A stretch of 64,000 nucleotides of DNA from Helicoverpa zea (taxonomy: Eukaryota; Arthropoda; Insecta; Lepidoptera; Noctuidae). This document shows positions 13,701 through 24,250 of this stretch, in pieces. How positions within the stretch are numbered: the first letter of the stretch is position 1; every line of letters starts with the position of its first letter. The stretch is from positions 8,986,120 to 9,050,119 of the forward strand of contig NC_061455.1 in NCBI RefSeq assembly GCF_022581195.2, read 5' to 3'. The translations under genes and the position numbers were made by a program. The notes below the pieces were generated by a model. The model was not told the DNA's origin. It did no database searches and was given only the letters and a program-made list of their open reading frames with translations.

Positions 13701-15785
13701 CAGCTGGCGCAAGAGGCCGCCGCACTCGCAAGGGAACACGCACAGAACAATGGTACGTAGTCTTGTCTCTGAACTTGCTGTCGTCATTGATGATGACGGC
13801 TGTTCTCATATATGAAGATCAGCGGACCGCACAGGACATATTATAGTGCACAAGCATTTGCGCAGACACAGGCGCACTCACTATTCCTTCACTCTCATAA
13901 TCCGATGGGATGGCAATCCGACACGACCGGAGAGAGATCAGGCGCAGGACCGACATTTACGTGCTCTCCGATGCACGGGTATATCAATCACCAACTTCCA
14001 GACTCCGGGCTGCTTTGTGTAAGTTTCTAAAACCCACAAAGCAATTTCAGTCAGTTGCTGAAACCAGCTGTGGTAGGGTCCACCCACGTACAAAGCTCTA
14101 TACAGTGAGGTTCTCTCTAACTTATGTTGTACCATTCATACTATATAGCGAGGAAATTATTTACTTCTCCATTTGCACCAGGATTGAATATAGCTAACGA
14201 CACTGACTAGTTGTAAGTCGCTTCCTTTGGATAAAAAATCCTGTTCAGTTAAACAGAATATTCCCCTCTGCAATCTCACAAAATTACCAGCCTAGGTGAC
14301 AATGTGACATAATATAATTTTTCTACCAATTTCAGGGTCCGAGTGTTCAGACTCATGTTCCAGCTGCAGTTCACACTCATATACCGGTTCTGAAGAAGAA
14401 ACGAGTGGTACATCAGAGTTAGTGAAAACGAAACCTCCGCCACTCCCTCGTGTGTCACTGCCGAACCATCCCACTCTCATGCAAGTCCCGATCACTCACA
14501 CTGAGACTGTGTCTACCAATAGCATACGGCCTAATCTCCACCAGTACTTGGAGAGAGACAACACCATATGGACCACTGACGTGCGAGACGATACTTATAC
14601 AAGAATCGAGAACTACGATCGTGAATATTCGAAGCCCATACGGAGTCAGGGCGTCCGGTGGCACAGCATGGATGTTCTCTCCAACTATAATGGACAGAAA
14701 CAGAAGCTGCTGACTATCAATGAGGCACCCGCTAGACCTACACACACTGTCGTAGACATTATACCTCGGCCACATGACGGGCTTGCTTCCACACACTTCA
14801 AACATTTGTACCAAACGCAGCTGAGGGAAGAAGCTCCTAACACATTGTATCGTTACCACAATAACAATAATTTCCATCCTAGTACAAGTTTGAAAGCGAC
14901 GTATCGAATAGACAGTGACGCATATGAGAAGCAAGGCAGTCGGTCCGGCGAAAGGAATAAAGTAAAATTTTCGGATACTGTTACCATAGCTGTTGTTTCA
15001 GTAAGTAGTATTCTTTGTAAATAAATAGGCTTAATCCATGTAAGGCCCCCATATTTATAATTCTTTCTTTGTAGGTACATCAAGTGAGATAAAACTAAAC
15101 TTCCGAAACCCCTTGATAATGTAGTATTAGACATATATTGAGGCTTATATTTGAGTTTTAGTGTCAGCCTGTATAAGGTTTAAGTTCGCCAACAACATAA
15201 ACTAACTTGGGCGTCATTTTGACGACCTCGGTTGCACAATGGTCACCATGCCGTTTTGCCGAACATGAGGTCCCGAGTTCGATTCCCGGTTCGGTTGACA
15301 TTTGTGTGATGAGCATGCTTGTTGGTCGTGGTCTGGGTGTTATAATATGTATTTATAGCGTCTAGGGCTTCAAGACGCCGCTGTTCAAAATCCTGTACGC
15401 TCTTATGAACAGTTCTGCGCCACTCAGGTCTTTGGGTCGCTAGTTGTTCCCATGAAGTTGGCGATAAGCCAACTGATCTTAGGTGGCGCTTTAGTACGTC
15501 CCTGTATCGCAAATATTGCCCTCCAGATTGGCGTTTGCCAGTACTAAGTTCAGAGTAAAAAACGGTCTTAGGCAATCTGGAGGACTCCATACGCACAAGG
15601 TGACCGCACCAGCGCAATTGTCCCTTCATCAGGAAACTCTCTATACCTGACATAGACGATCGACGGAGAACCTCCGTGTTGGAAATCGTAAAGTTTGATT
15701 TCGCTAGTCATGTACGAGCCCATGAACGAAACCAAACTGCCGATATATGCCAGGATGTCGCCGTCGACGGAAACGTCTAGGAGGA

Positions 15786-15833
<48 letters not shown>

Positions 15834-17255
15834 GTATTTATAAACCGAGTGACTGTAAATTACAATTTTAAGTGTCAAAATTAATTAATTTGGGTTATAT
15901 TACTAAGTGAGCGACTGACTGTAAGTGACGAAAAATCAACAGAACAGTATCTTAGAAACAGAAATTTGAGTTACTTAAAATACAAAATGAGCAGCTTCAT
16001 AATATTTGAGCGACTTAATACCTATTTGTTTGAGTGTCAACGTTACGTCCTGCATTTTTTTTTTTCAATATTTGGCAAATGTATTTTTTAAACTGAGCGG
16101 CATTTTATCATTATATCTTGAATGAAGTTTTCGAATACAAAATGTGTGAAATAAATTACATTAAGACACATTTCCTAGGAAATCTATACATTTCCTAAAT
16201 AGTAATCGGAAATGTATAATTAAGATATCAAGGGGTAAGCGGGGGATAGCGGAGCGAGGAAAAGGGATTGAAGCGAAGCATGCAAGCAGGCATGCAGCAT
16301 GGAAGCACAATGCAATGCAGCAAGCATGGCTTCTGTCACGGCTCCGGCGCTTTGTGGCTCCGGCGGTCCCATGCGAGCTTATCGTCGCAGATGGTTTTCA
16401 CGCTCACCACCGCGGCGGCGAGCCTTAAAACTACCTGCGCCTCAGCTCGCAGGCCGCCTCGCCCCTGCGCGTCTACGCGATTTTGAATTGCACTCTAGGG
16501 GTAGGGCAAACAAGACTACGTGGAGTCGGTTTTGCAGCGATTCGTTTTCAATATTCTGCCATCTTAAAATAGAATATCAGGAACCAATAATCATTATTAA
16601 AGCAGCTTACAAAACTTTGCTCAAAGTGATCTTTTTAGTAGTACATTATGTATAACCTCACTTAGAAAAATCGATTCTATCTTAATATTGAAGTTGCCCT
16701 CTCTGTATTTCCAGTCGCTCACTTAGTAATGTAGTCGCTTGGATAAAATTTTAATACATGAAATGGATTTATCACAATCCACTTTTTGTAAGCTCGTTCT
16801 GGATTTTATTATTAATCAATATTCGTTGTTAGTTTAGTTAATTTTTCGCTTACTCACATTCATACCGCTCAAGTTATTAATGCAGTATGTCATCATCAGT
16901 CGCAAAGCGTTTTTTTAATCGCTCGTTTTATAATTCCCCATTTATAAATATGCATTTATACAGCTATATGAATTGATAAACATCAGTTGTGCACCCATAA
17001 CACAAGTTAATTAATAATTTAGCATGGGGCTAACCGACTGTGTGTGAAAAAGGTGTCCCTACATTATTTATTTATTTTGTGGCATCTTGTGTCCGTCAGG
17101 AAGGGCGCGTGTCGCCGGAGCCGGCGCGCGAGCTGGCGGCGAGCCTGCCGCTGTCGCCGCCGCACAACTACCTGGCCGCCTTCGCCCCGCAGGCGCCGCC
17201 GCCCGCGCTGCCCGCCGCCCCCGCCGGTACTACGCTCGACTACGTCGAAGTGTGA
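1712..17255 (+). CDS. frtz: Fritz / WDPCP planar cell polarity effector, 13 exons
   Basis: Coding exons: 1712-1788, 1885-2183, 2343-2464, 2806-2972, 3233-3347, 3714-3938, 4238-4371, 8774-8894, 9240-9369, 9766-9889, 13601-13752, 14336-15000, 17100-17255. All introns are GT-AG and phases join to 828 codons plus stop TGA. The product resembles WDPCP/fritz: an N-terminal WD-repeat-like region (about residues 1-420), then a helical part with the family signatures SLLRAMDW (exon 9), DLARKFFHHLLR (exon 10) and KALSLAVDLRAWDLFRDAQ (exon 11). The large exon 12 (residues about 556-777) is Ser/Thr-rich and probably disordered; exon 13 is Pro/Ala-rich. In flies and vertebrates fritz acts downstream of Frizzled in planar polarity, and in vertebrates in ciliogenesis with CPLANE partners. 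The ATG at 1712 is chosen because it starts a short family-like N-terminus and its phase joins exon 2. Exons are intact although introns 7 (4.4 kb), 10 (3.7 kb) and 12 (2.1 kb) are full of transposons. Confidence 0.93.
4015..4230 (+). repeat. Dispersed repeat in fritz intron 6
   Basis: This has the look of a 3'-terminal retroelement fragment common in arthropod genomes: a stretch with CAAATCGGTTCAGTAG followed by AAACAAATAAACAAAACG and an AT-rich tail. It ends only about 8 bp before the acceptor of fritz exon 7 (4238). Family not assigned. Confidence 0.4.
4609..6772 (-). mobile_element. Complete DD82E-type (IS630-Tc1-mariner) transposon
   Basis: Near-perfect 33-bp terminal inverted repeats begin TAGTGTATTCACGGAGAC (4609-4641 and 6740-6772, about two mismatches), flanked by TA (4607-4608 and 6773-6774). 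The empty site is visible in copy B of element X. The only gene is a transposase on the minus strand. Spacing of the last two acidic catalytic residues is 82, matching the family I recall as DD82E/Sailor. The length of 2164 bp fits an autonomous element. Confidence 0.9.
4939..6568 (-). CDS. DD82E transposase, two exons, apparently intact
   Basis: Exons are 6568-5884 and 5639-4939 on the minus strand, joined across a 244-bp GT-AG intron (junction TPSG/KGKR) to give 461 residues; a later start at MADIEQ (6547) is equally likely. An N-terminal helix-turn-helix-type region is followed by the DDE core. The first Asp is in YYLDETWVNE, the second in VIVMDNASYH, and the Glu in NPIELVW, with 82 residues between the second Asp and the Glu. 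The C-terminus is an acidic tail (SSDSTESDDDDDML). The enzyme should cut and paste the surrounding element. No stop or frameshift was found, so it could be active if the intron is spliced as proposed. Confidence 0.88.
7108..7922 (-). mobile_element. 5'-truncated R1-clade non-LTR retrotransposon, 3' end
   Basis: On the minus strand this encodes the end of an ORF2 protein (7922-7422): a core with YRMTQVLTGHGCFGRYLHRI and the CHHC-like knuckle CHHC..H..C typical of R1/TRAS/SART C-termini. A G-rich 3' UTR and a poly(A) tail (seen as T's at 7108-7123) follow. The target duplication TTTGCCCTACCCCT lies at 7094-7107 and 7923-7936; the undisrupted site is present once at about 16499-16512 in element X copy B. 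The reverse transcriptase domain is absent, so the copy is dead on arrival. Confidence 0.88.
9653..9745 (-). repeat. 90-bp dispersed lepidopteran repeat next to fritz exon 10
   Basis: This sequence (TCGAAAATCGATCTCAGTGG ... CTGCGATAGGCTGATGATG) is the reverse complement of the copy at 13409-13494. It is a short repeat familiar from many lepidopteran genomes, probably a SINE or LINE tail. It stops about 20 bp before the exon 10 acceptor at 9764-9765. Confidence 0.7.
11673..11789 (+). pseudogene. hAT transposase C-terminal (dimerisation) fragment
   Basis: The reading FYPSVKTALAILLAQPF followed by TTCTIERSFST matches the hATC dimerisation signature (…L..LL..P.T....ERSFS…). It is cut off where another hAT-like terminus, CAGTGGTTCTTAACC, begins at 11788, suggesting insertion of a second element at this point. 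Confidence 0.75.
12300..12720 (+). repeat. Tandem array of about 95-bp units, four copies
   Basis: Each unit has TTCGCGCTCGCTTCGCTCGC, then GTATTCAGAAAC, an AT-rich spacer, and AAGTACGTTTGGGCTAAATT. Units start near 12305, 12428, 12546 and 12668 and are closely similar. Related units occur in a second hAT element at 34675-34950. Confidence 0.85.
13284..13540 (-). mobile_element. R1-clade retrotransposon 3' tail, split by a short repeat
   Basis: This is the same 3' UTR as at 7108-7400 (poly-T side first, then CCCTCCCGCTGAGGATTAGC). It is interrupted at 13405-13495 by the 90-bp dispersed repeat, whose insertion duplicated CCTTTTATG. It ends shortly before fritz exon 11. Confidence 0.75.
13405..13495 (+). 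repeat. 90-bp dispersed repeat inside the R1 tail
   Basis: The sequence (CATCATCAGCCTATCGCAGT ... CTGAGATCGATTTTC) is flanked by a 9-bp duplication CCTTTTATG. It is the opposite orientation of the copy before fritz exon 10. Confidence 0.75.
15214..15345 (+). repeat. tRNA-derived SINE
   Basis: The head TTGACGACCTCGGTTGCACA carries an A-box-like part and the B box GGTTCGATTCC-type sequence (GAGTTCGATTCCCGGTTCGG). The tail resembles the second copy at 59710-59862. It lies in fritz intron 12. It is not a functional tRNA: no cloverleaf could be completed. Confidence 0.75.
15346..15800 (-). pseudogene. Non-LTR retrotransposon C-terminal fragment
   Basis: The minus strand encodes GQLRWCGHLVRMESSRLPKT, then GGQYLRYRDVLKRHL and a Trp-containing tail. 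This pattern (LRW.GH..RM..SRLPK...GGQ..R..D.LK..L) ends the ORF2 of several LINE families common in arthropods. The reverse transcriptase part is missing. Clade not assigned. Confidence 0.7.
15787..15832 (+). repeat. (CAT)n microsatellite
   Basis: About fifteen consecutive CAT triplets, next to the LINE fragment. Confidence 0.95.
15841..16939 (-). mobile_element. Interspersed element 'X', copy B (uninterrupted)
   Basis: Inverted relative to copy A and about 1.1 kb long. It shows the empty target sites of both insertions in copy A: AACTAACAACG for the DD82E element and AGGGGTAGGGCAAA for the R1 tail. Flanking TTTATAAAT on both sides could be a 9-bp target duplication. It fills most of fritz intron 12. 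Confidence 0.75.
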
Positions 17256-17426
17256 CTCACGCACGCATGCCATTGTCTGCATTTGCACCTCATTCGTGCT
17301 GCACGCGAATCTGCACGATCCAAATATCTATATGAATATTACTATACAGAAAATTTATTTTATAGTCTTTATTTACTAATTTATATAAATAATGTCATTA
17401 AGTATTGAGCAAAATAGTTTTAAAAT

Positions 17427-17432
17427 ATTAAA
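17427..17432 (+). terminator. Candidate fritz poly(A) signal ATTAAA
   Basis: ATTAAA lies about 170 nt after the fritz stop. No AATAAA was seen nearer, so this is a plausible but unproved cleavage signal. Confidence 0.35.
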
Positions 17433-17755
17433 CTGCAAACATCCTACAGAGTAATTTTTTGTATAGTAAGTAACCTCAGACATAATATTGCTTAAGTTTT
17501 GCTTGTGGACCATAAATACGATAAAAATTGGTCATCGTAAACGAATTCAAATTGTGCCATGTAAAAACCGACGGTCGATAGTCGGTATACATACTTTACG
17601 GTGACATCCATTTCGAAAGTTAAAAGCATAGTATGATGTATGTAACGTAACCTATGCATGATTTTTGTGTAGTAATAAATAATATAAATCTCACCATCAT
17701 GAAAGCATGTGTAAATGAACACTACACACTAATACAGCTCGTTGCACCAAAACAT

Positions 17756-18156
17756 CTGGGGCCCGATTCTCCTAAGTTAATAATGTCAAAATCTAATAGA
17801 AATCGAATCGCAATATGATCGCAATATCAGTTTTAACCATATCGGGCATTCTGCTACTACTAAAAGACCAATCGTATTCGATTGACATTTGATTGGTGTG
17901 CGATTGGTCTGCTATTTTGGTGATTTTGTTCTATACGGTAGTTTGCTGTACAATCATTTTGCAATCGTAAATCATTTGCAGATTAAATGATTTATTATTG
18001 AATGACAGAAAAGGATAAAAACGTTTATTTCAAAGAAAATATAGCGGAATGCCACATACGCTTCAATCGTAATCGAGTCGGGATTGGATCTCAGTCGAAC
18101 CGAGTCGAACGTGAATCGTATGTTGCTTAAGTAAAATTAGGAGAATCGGGCCCCTG
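17756..18156. mobile_element. GGGCCC-terminus MITE, copy 1 (full length)
   Basis: About 395 bp with inverted ends GGGCCCGATTCTCCTAA flanked by CTG on both sides. The interior has the recurrent AATCGAATCGCAATATGATC and ACGGTAGTTTGCTGTACAAT segments and no ORF. Confidence 0.9.
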
Positions 18157-19057
18157 ATCGAAACATTCTATAATTTTATATAAATCCTATTTTCAGAAAA
18201 CCTACAGCAAACGCCGCCGAAAATCAAAGTTGTGCATTTCGGCATGGTATAGAGAAACTGCAATACATTCCGTTGTTACAACATTGTGCAATTATAGAAA
18301 GTTCTTATTATTATTTTTGAATCCATCCAGTTTTAGATTAAGCATAGCATTTGTTTTTTGATACTGAAGTATTGATTCTATACTAATTTAAGAATAAAGT
18401 GTTATCGATAAATTTAATTGTGAAATGATCTGTTTTAAAGTGTGATTCAATAAGTAATTGTGATGAAATAATTCTCGAGATTTCAAGGTATCTTAGTTGC
18501 ATGTCGCAGCCAACAAGTTGAAATAACCGTACAGTAACAGCTATCCCTCTAACTACCCTATCAGATTAACGCCAATTCAAACAAGCATACCCTCTACGTC
18601 GTTTAGACGACATGGTGAATGCAAATGTAAAAAAAAATACAGAACTACTTACTACAATTAAACGGCTTCTTTTCAATCAACTGGTAATATTTACCGTCTT
18701 GAGTGCCTAAAAATGATTCAGTTATAAGAATAGTAGATTAGTAGACAAGTGTTGAATGGCAATATTCTGTCAAAGGGCTATAATAGCTGTTTAATTGAAT
18801 GTCTATTTTAACCAGTCGGCTGGAACATAATTACACAGAAAGTTAGTTCTGGTAATCATTTCAGATAAGGGGGAAACTCAAGCATTTATTATCGTAGTTA
18901 GGAAGAAAGTCTGTATGGTGGACATGGTTGTGAACACAATATTCAAAAGAAAGTTATTAGAAGAATTATTAATATTATTGTTTTCATAATGTATTGTTCC
19001 AATAAATATAATTGTATTTGTTTTATACTTTTTAATCCTGTGTATGCCTACTTGTCT
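18157..19057. other. Intergenic stretch, nothing recognised
   Basis: AT-rich sequence between a MITE and an hAT element, with no ORF or repeat that I could assign. Confidence 0.5.
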
Positions 19058-19065
19058 ATTCGATC

Positions 19066-20308
19066 TAGGGCATGCAATACCGGTTTACCGGTTTCGTTTT
19101 TACCGGTAAATCGCCCATTTTCACGAGTTTTAAATTACCGGTAAAAATAATACATAACCGGTAATTTACCGGTTTTTACGTTTTTCTGATAAAATATAGC
19201 AATTGTTCATTTAACGTCAAATCTTCATTATGTAGCCTGAAAATAATGTAATGTTGCATACATTGCTTGTTGTAAGGGTGTTAAAGTTGCTGTTTTTTAG
19301 GAAAGTAAACTTATGTGACTCCCTAACTATCTCTAGGTTAGGTACAAATCTTCTTTCTCATCTTAATTTATAATATCTAAACAAATTGTATTCATTCGGT
19401 TATTCTGATTTTCCTCTGAAAAAATGTAGCTTATGCTTATTTGACCTACTCTATGACCTTACTGCAAGGGCTTTTACTTCACCACCGTGCGGAGAGCTCC
19501 GAGGACACAGTGGAGCACACAGTCCAGGTGTGCACTGCCTTGGAAGGGTAACGCCGTATCGTCACCGAGGCAATAGGCAGCGGCGACGTCTCGCGTCCAG
19601 CCTTGGTTCAAGCCATGGTCCGGAGCGAGAAGGAATGGGAAGCCGTCGCCTCCTTCTGTTAAGCAGTCACGCTCGAGAAGGAGACGGCGGAGCGACTGCG
19701 AGTTCGCACCTCTCATCCAGGAAGACACCACGTCGAGAGACGACTCCCGGCCACCGTAGGCGTCGGTCTGTGGGCGGTGAGTTCGGGTGGCTCATCGTTC
19801 CTCCGTCTGCATAGATAACAGACCCGTGTCGGCGGCGCGCATTGTTCCACGCGCTCCTCAAGAAGATGTCATCAAATCCAGTGGGGCCCAGCAGGGCCAA
19901 GGCCTGCCGGGGCTGCGGGATTGTTCGAAAGAGTTACCGCGACCCTGGTCCATAAAATGTCTACTAAGAAATATGGGTTTTAGAAAGAAAGAGTCTGTCA
20001 TTTGATGATTTACCAGAAAAAAGGGCTTTCACTTCAATGAAAAAAAAATATATATTTTTTCACGGTAATTCTTAGCCCATCTTGTGACGGGGTCCGCATT
20101 CCGTATCTTCTTTTTCGGCTTCGCTCTCTATCCTCCTGGATAGACATCTTCCTCTTCGAAGTCGAAGAGTTCGACTACCCAATCTTATTGTTATAATATC
20201 ACATTTAAAAAAATACAAAAATTACCGTTTTACCGGTTTACCGGTAAAAATATTTTTATTACCGAATTTTTACCGGTGATTTTTATTTTACCGAAATTGC
20301 ATGCCCTA
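19066..20308. mobile_element. hAT-like element rich in ACCGGT motifs, carrying an R1 tail
   Basis: The terminal inverted repeat is TAGGGCATGCAAT and the 8-bp target duplication is ATTCGATC (19058-19065 and 20309-20316). Subterminal regions on both sides carry repeated TTTACCGGTAAA-type palindromes, likely transposase-binding repeats. The middle is taken by an R1 retrotransposon fragment. Confidence 0.9.
19482..20022 (+). mobile_element. R1-clade retrotransposon 3' fragment inside hAT
   Basis: 5'-truncated ORF2 end plus 3' UTR, homologous to 7108-7922, in + orientation with a short A tail. Target duplication GGGCTTTTACTTCA / GGGCTTTCACTTCA (one mismatch) at 19468-19481 and 20023-20036. The coding remnant has an in-frame stop. 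Confidence 0.85.
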
Positions 20309-20502
20309 ATTCGATCCCTACTAGAAAATCCTAATAAAAACAATAGAAGATACACAGATCAACTCGGAAAGGGATCGTCACCGCATCAAATCGAGCCGTT
20401 TAGTATGAAACTGTCTATTGCAATGCAACGTACTCTAAGTAATTAAGCCAATCTGCGGCAGCATGACTTCGTATAGCCCGCGCACTAGGCAGCCACGATT
20501 TC

Positions 20503-21336
20503 CTGGGCCCCGATTCTAATAATTTTACTTAAGCGTCATACGATTCACGTTCGACTCGATTCGACTGAGGTCCAATCCCGACTCGATTACGATTGAAGCG
20601 TATGTGGCATTCCGCTATTTTTTCTTTGAAATAAACATTTTTATCCTTTTCTGTCATTCAATAATGAATCATTTTGTCTGCAAATGATTTACGATTGCAA
20701 AATGATTGTACAGCAAACTACCGTATAGACCAAAATCACCAAAATAGCAGACCAATCGCACACCAATCAAATGTCAATCGAATACGATTGGTCTTTTATT
20801 AGTAGCAGAATGCCCGATATGGTTAAAACTGCTATTGCGATCATATTCGATTCGATTTCTATTCGATTTTGACTATATTAACTTACGCGGTGTCCTGCGT
20901 GAGCGACGAACGCGACGCGACGCGACGCTGCGAACGCGACGAACGCGATCAACTCAAAGGAATTCCCTACATGCGGCCTATGTGACAGTCTGCGGCGAGA
21001 CGCGACGTAACGCGTACTTGTTTTGAGGGCGACCAGACGCGACACCGCGAACTATTCAGAAGCGTTGATTGTTGTGGGACAAAAAAAACATAAATATTAA
21101 AGAAATCGTTTATTAGTACAAACAAGTTGGAAGATTGTTGCTGTCTGTACTTTAAATATGAACTTTCAAGCAAAATTGTAACACAACTTCTCCATGATTT
21201 GAGAAGTAATGACCAAAATCACGTAGGACATCTGTCGCGTATAGCATCGCGTCGCATTACGTCGCGTCGTGTTGCGTCGCGTCGCGTCGCGTTCGTCGCT
21301 CACGCAGGACACCGCGTTAGGAGAATCGGGCCCCTG
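20503..21336. mobile_element. GGGCCC-terminus MITE, copy 2, split by a Harbinger-like MITE
   Basis: Outer ends GGCCCCGATTCT and its partner GAATCGGGCC, each flanked by CTG. A 431-bp element at 20886-21316 is inserted near its right end. Confidence 0.85.
20886..21316. mobile_element. PIF/Harbinger-like MITE with CG-rich ends
   Basis: Long inverted ends CGCGGTGTCCTGCGTGAGCG continue into imperfect CGCGACG repeats. The flanking duplication is TTA (20883-20885 and 21317-21319), as for PIF/Harbinger. It sits inside a GGGCCC MITE. No transposase. Confidence 0.8.
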
Positions 21337-21476
21337 GTTATGGCAGACCAATCGCAAATCAATCGAATGACGTTGGAATACGATTGGGCTTATATTATAT
21401 TATAGTAGCAGAATGCTCGCTAAGGTTAAATCTGCTATGCAATTTTGACATTCAGCTTAGCAGAATCGGGCCCCTG
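21337..21476. mobile_element. GGGCCC-terminus MITE, partial copy 3
   Basis: Right-hand end only (GCAGAATCGGGCCCCTG), directly abutting copy 2. Confidence 0.7.
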
Positions 21477-21797
21477 TATGTAGCCGAGTCGACGAGCCGT
21501 GACGCACCTAAAGTGGACAACTGTTTAAGCCAAGGGGAAAAGCGATGTAGTGACAATCCACTCCGTTGATGTGTAATTTACCCTATGTATCTCCTTCAGA
21601 AATAAAAGTACTGCCAAAACACCGAAGACAGGGGGATTTTTAAAATAACTTGAGGCCCACAAATGCTAGCTAATTTCTAAATTATTTTCACTAGAATTCA
21701 AATTTTTCTATTGCTTTGGGCTTTGGCTATGTATGTCTATACACATAAATGACCAACAGCTAGCCTAAAAATAAAAATAATTTGTGTAGTTTACACT

Positions 21798-21803
21798 TTT
21801 ATT
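21798..21803 (-). terminator. Poly(A) signal of the ubiquitin-L40 gene
   Basis: AATAAA on the minus strand, about 72 nt beyond the L40 stop. Confidence 0.6.
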
Positions 21804-21874
21804 AATTTAGCTTAATTTTTTTTCAAAATTGCAGATTATAATAGCAGATGCTATGCATTGATGTATAACAGAAT

Positions 21875-22449
21875 TTAATCCTTCAGCTTCTTCTTGGGGC
21901 GCAGGTTGTTAGTGTGGCCACACTTTGTCTTACGGCAGTTGGTTGCACGAGGGTGGAGGCGAGCATAGCACTTGCGGCAAATCATTTTGTCACAGTTGTA
22001 CTTCATAGCCAGGATACGGAGAGAAGGCTCAATAGTACCTGGAATAAAACACCTTAATTAATACCAAAACGAATAACTCCATACAATCAAGACTTATCAC
22101 AACAATTTGTAAGATGCTTTTAATAGAAAACTGTTGGTTATTACTGATTGTGACACTTGCTTAGCTACTTAATCTTAAACTTCATAATTAAACAACTGAA
22201 ACAACCGTGAAGTTACTCCTTACCTCCTCTCAGCCTGAGCACCAAGTGAAGAGTGGATTCCTTTTGGATGTTATAGTCTGAAAGAGTGCGGCCATCTTCC
22301 AACTGTTTACCGGCGAAGATAAGACGTTGCTGGTCTGGCGGAATGCCCTCTTTGTCCTGGATTTTTGCCTTTACATTCTCAATAGTGTCTGAAGCCTCCA
22401 CCTCGAGGGTGATGGTCTTACCCGTCAGGGTTTTTACGAAGATCTGCAT
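21875..22449 (-). CDS. RpL40: Ubiquitin-ribosomal protein L40 fusion, canonical gene
   Basis: Two coding exons on the minus strand, 22449-22224 and 22038-21875, separated by a 185-bp GT-AG intron. The product is 129 residues: a canonical 76-residue ubiquitin ending RLRGG, then a 53-residue L40 (TIEPSLRILAMKYNCDKMIC... ending KKKLKD) with the four zinc-ligand cysteines (CRKC and CRKTKC). A ubiquitin hydrolase releases both parts; L40 joins the large ribosomal subunit. The intron lies in the Gly76 codon. A further intron splits the 5' UTR (acceptor just before 22456, donor at 22720). This is the only copy with a normal L40 and is taken as the parental gene. Confidence 0.96.
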
Positions 22450-22720
22450 TGTAGAGCTGCAAACAGGATTAATTTTATAATCACAACATCTTGTTCATTT
22501 TTTTATGGTAGAGGCTTTGTTTAGTAAACTAGAAAATAAATGCGAATCGATATGGGCGCAGGAATTGACACGCCACGCGGATTTTGAACTTCGAATATCA
22601 AGTTTTACGCATGAAAGTACGTTACATACAGAAAAGAACACAGTGAGTACTAGATAACACAAAATTCTAAATCGGTTTATCACTTTGTACATAAATTGAA
22701 GAAGTTTTTCCCAATCTTAC

Positions 22721-22790
22721 CTTCTCTTAAAAACGTGCTCACAGTAAAAGAATTGACAAGAGAGATTCGTACAGACAATATGGCGGAACT
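22721..22790 (-). promoter_or_regulatory. Non-coding first exon and start region of RpL40
   Basis: A donor GAGAAG/GTAAGA ends a short leader at 22721. Pyrimidine runs (CTCTCTTGTC and TTCTTTTAC on the minus strand) are consistent with the TOP-type starts of ribosomal protein genes. The exact start is not determined. Confidence 0.5.
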
Positions 22791-22949
22791 TTGCGTTCAG
22801 AAACTCAAAACCTGGATATTATAATATTACATCAAAGTTGTATTGTTAAATTCGGGCAATAATTCAATTATATTCTTACATGCACCTGTATATTTATAAA
22901 GTATATTTTTGCATATTTTCGATGGATAAAAAGTAAAACCCATACAAAA

Positions 22950-24250
22950 GCGTTAAATTGGTTTATGTTTTTAAACGGAAGATGCTTTTGCACAAAAACA
23001 TGGCTGGACAGCAAGAAGCATAATATCGGATTGGAGGGAGTAGGGCAGGTTCCTTTTTTGCGGGGGAAATCCTCATGTACTCCCTTCCAGAATCAGGATT
23101 CTTAGACAGCCCCACTATACCTACTGGTAGCCCGCCTCGCTTGGGACTCATGCCCTGCATAAGGTTATCATTGAATCCTTCTATGAAAAAACTAGCATCA
23201 AAATCTTTTGCGTACCTAGTTTAGGAAAGATGTTTACATCTTCGCATGCGTAAGTTCACGTATATCGCTATGTATGCTTGTAAGTATGTAAGCATACATA
23301 GGGATATACGGACAGCGGGAGGCATAGATATAATATTACTAAACAAGATTGCGCACGCTCAAAATATATATTTACGAAAATGAACTCTATTCTAACGCAA
23401 TAAGGTACTAAATTGGTTGCATAATACACAGAGGCAAATCCGAGCCGAGAGGGATAGTTCGAACGGAGGCTGTTTGTCTCTTTCTAACACCTTGCCAGCA
23501 TAAAAAAATGTTGTGATCAAAAGTTTTGTCTTCCCAAAAACAATTGAATCACTTATATTTTTATCTTATTTTAACAATTGTAAGTCAACAAATTAATAAC
23601 AATCGCATTAATTTATTCGTATTTATTATTAAAACATAAACAACATAAATTTTTATTTTGCTTTTTTTTATTTTCTAGCGGTAACCCTGAACATTCTTGG
23701 CGCGTAATCAGCATTTAAAATTTTGTTTATATTTTTTTGTATTAAATCAATTTAAACTATTAAAATGGTGAAAGTGTTGCGTTTCTACTTGCAAAAGTGA
23801 ATCCTATGGTGGTTGCAATATATCATTCCACAGGTTAGCTAATAATAACATTTTCGTAAACCAAACAACTAGGGTGCCCATGAATTCTTGTAACGAGTCA
23901 AAATATGGGTGACGGATTTTAAAACTGTTGTACTAATGTTATAGCTTCCCAAAAAATGAAGAAAGGCGACATAAATGGCTCAGCAGTCTATATATGAAGT
24001 AGAAATACAAAAAAAACAGTCTTCACTTCGAATCTTCCTGCTTTTATACTGCTTTTATACTGCTAATTTCCGCTAATTATTAAAAGCCTTTATTAGTATC
24101 TTAAGGTCACAAACTGCGTAAGTTAAAACTTCAATACTAATCTGTGTTTAATAATCTTAGCAAATTCGGATTTGTCTCACATAGCTTAATCTCATAGTCA
24201 CCCTATTAGAAAGGGACAGACAGCCTCCGTACTAACTGTTTCACTCGGCT
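22950..24250 (+). repeat. Segmental duplication unit 1 with THAP remnant
   Basis: From about 23330 it matches 40810-42250 in the same orientation (shared TACTAAATTGGTTGCATAAT and later GCGACATAAATGGCTCAGCA). The left part shows no recognisable gene. Confidence 0.75.
23765..24060 (+). pseudogene. THAP-domain pseudogene fragment, copy 1
   Basis: The first exon starts ATGGTGAAAGTGTTGCG, a 2-base deletion relative to the sister copy (MVKKCCVHTC there), so the zinc-finger Cys frame is lost. After a GT-AG intron, the second part reads FPKNEERRHKWLSSLYMK and then a TAG stop. The FPK..E.R..KW pattern is the second half of a THAP DNA-binding domain. No downstream domain is seen. Confidence 0.7.

Noticed and set aside
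15243..15300. Possible tRNA gene (B box GGTTCGATTCC)
   Set aside because: No complete cloverleaf or anticodon arm; the same sequence recurs with a tail, so it is a SINE. The same holds for 46777-46838 and 59790-59862.
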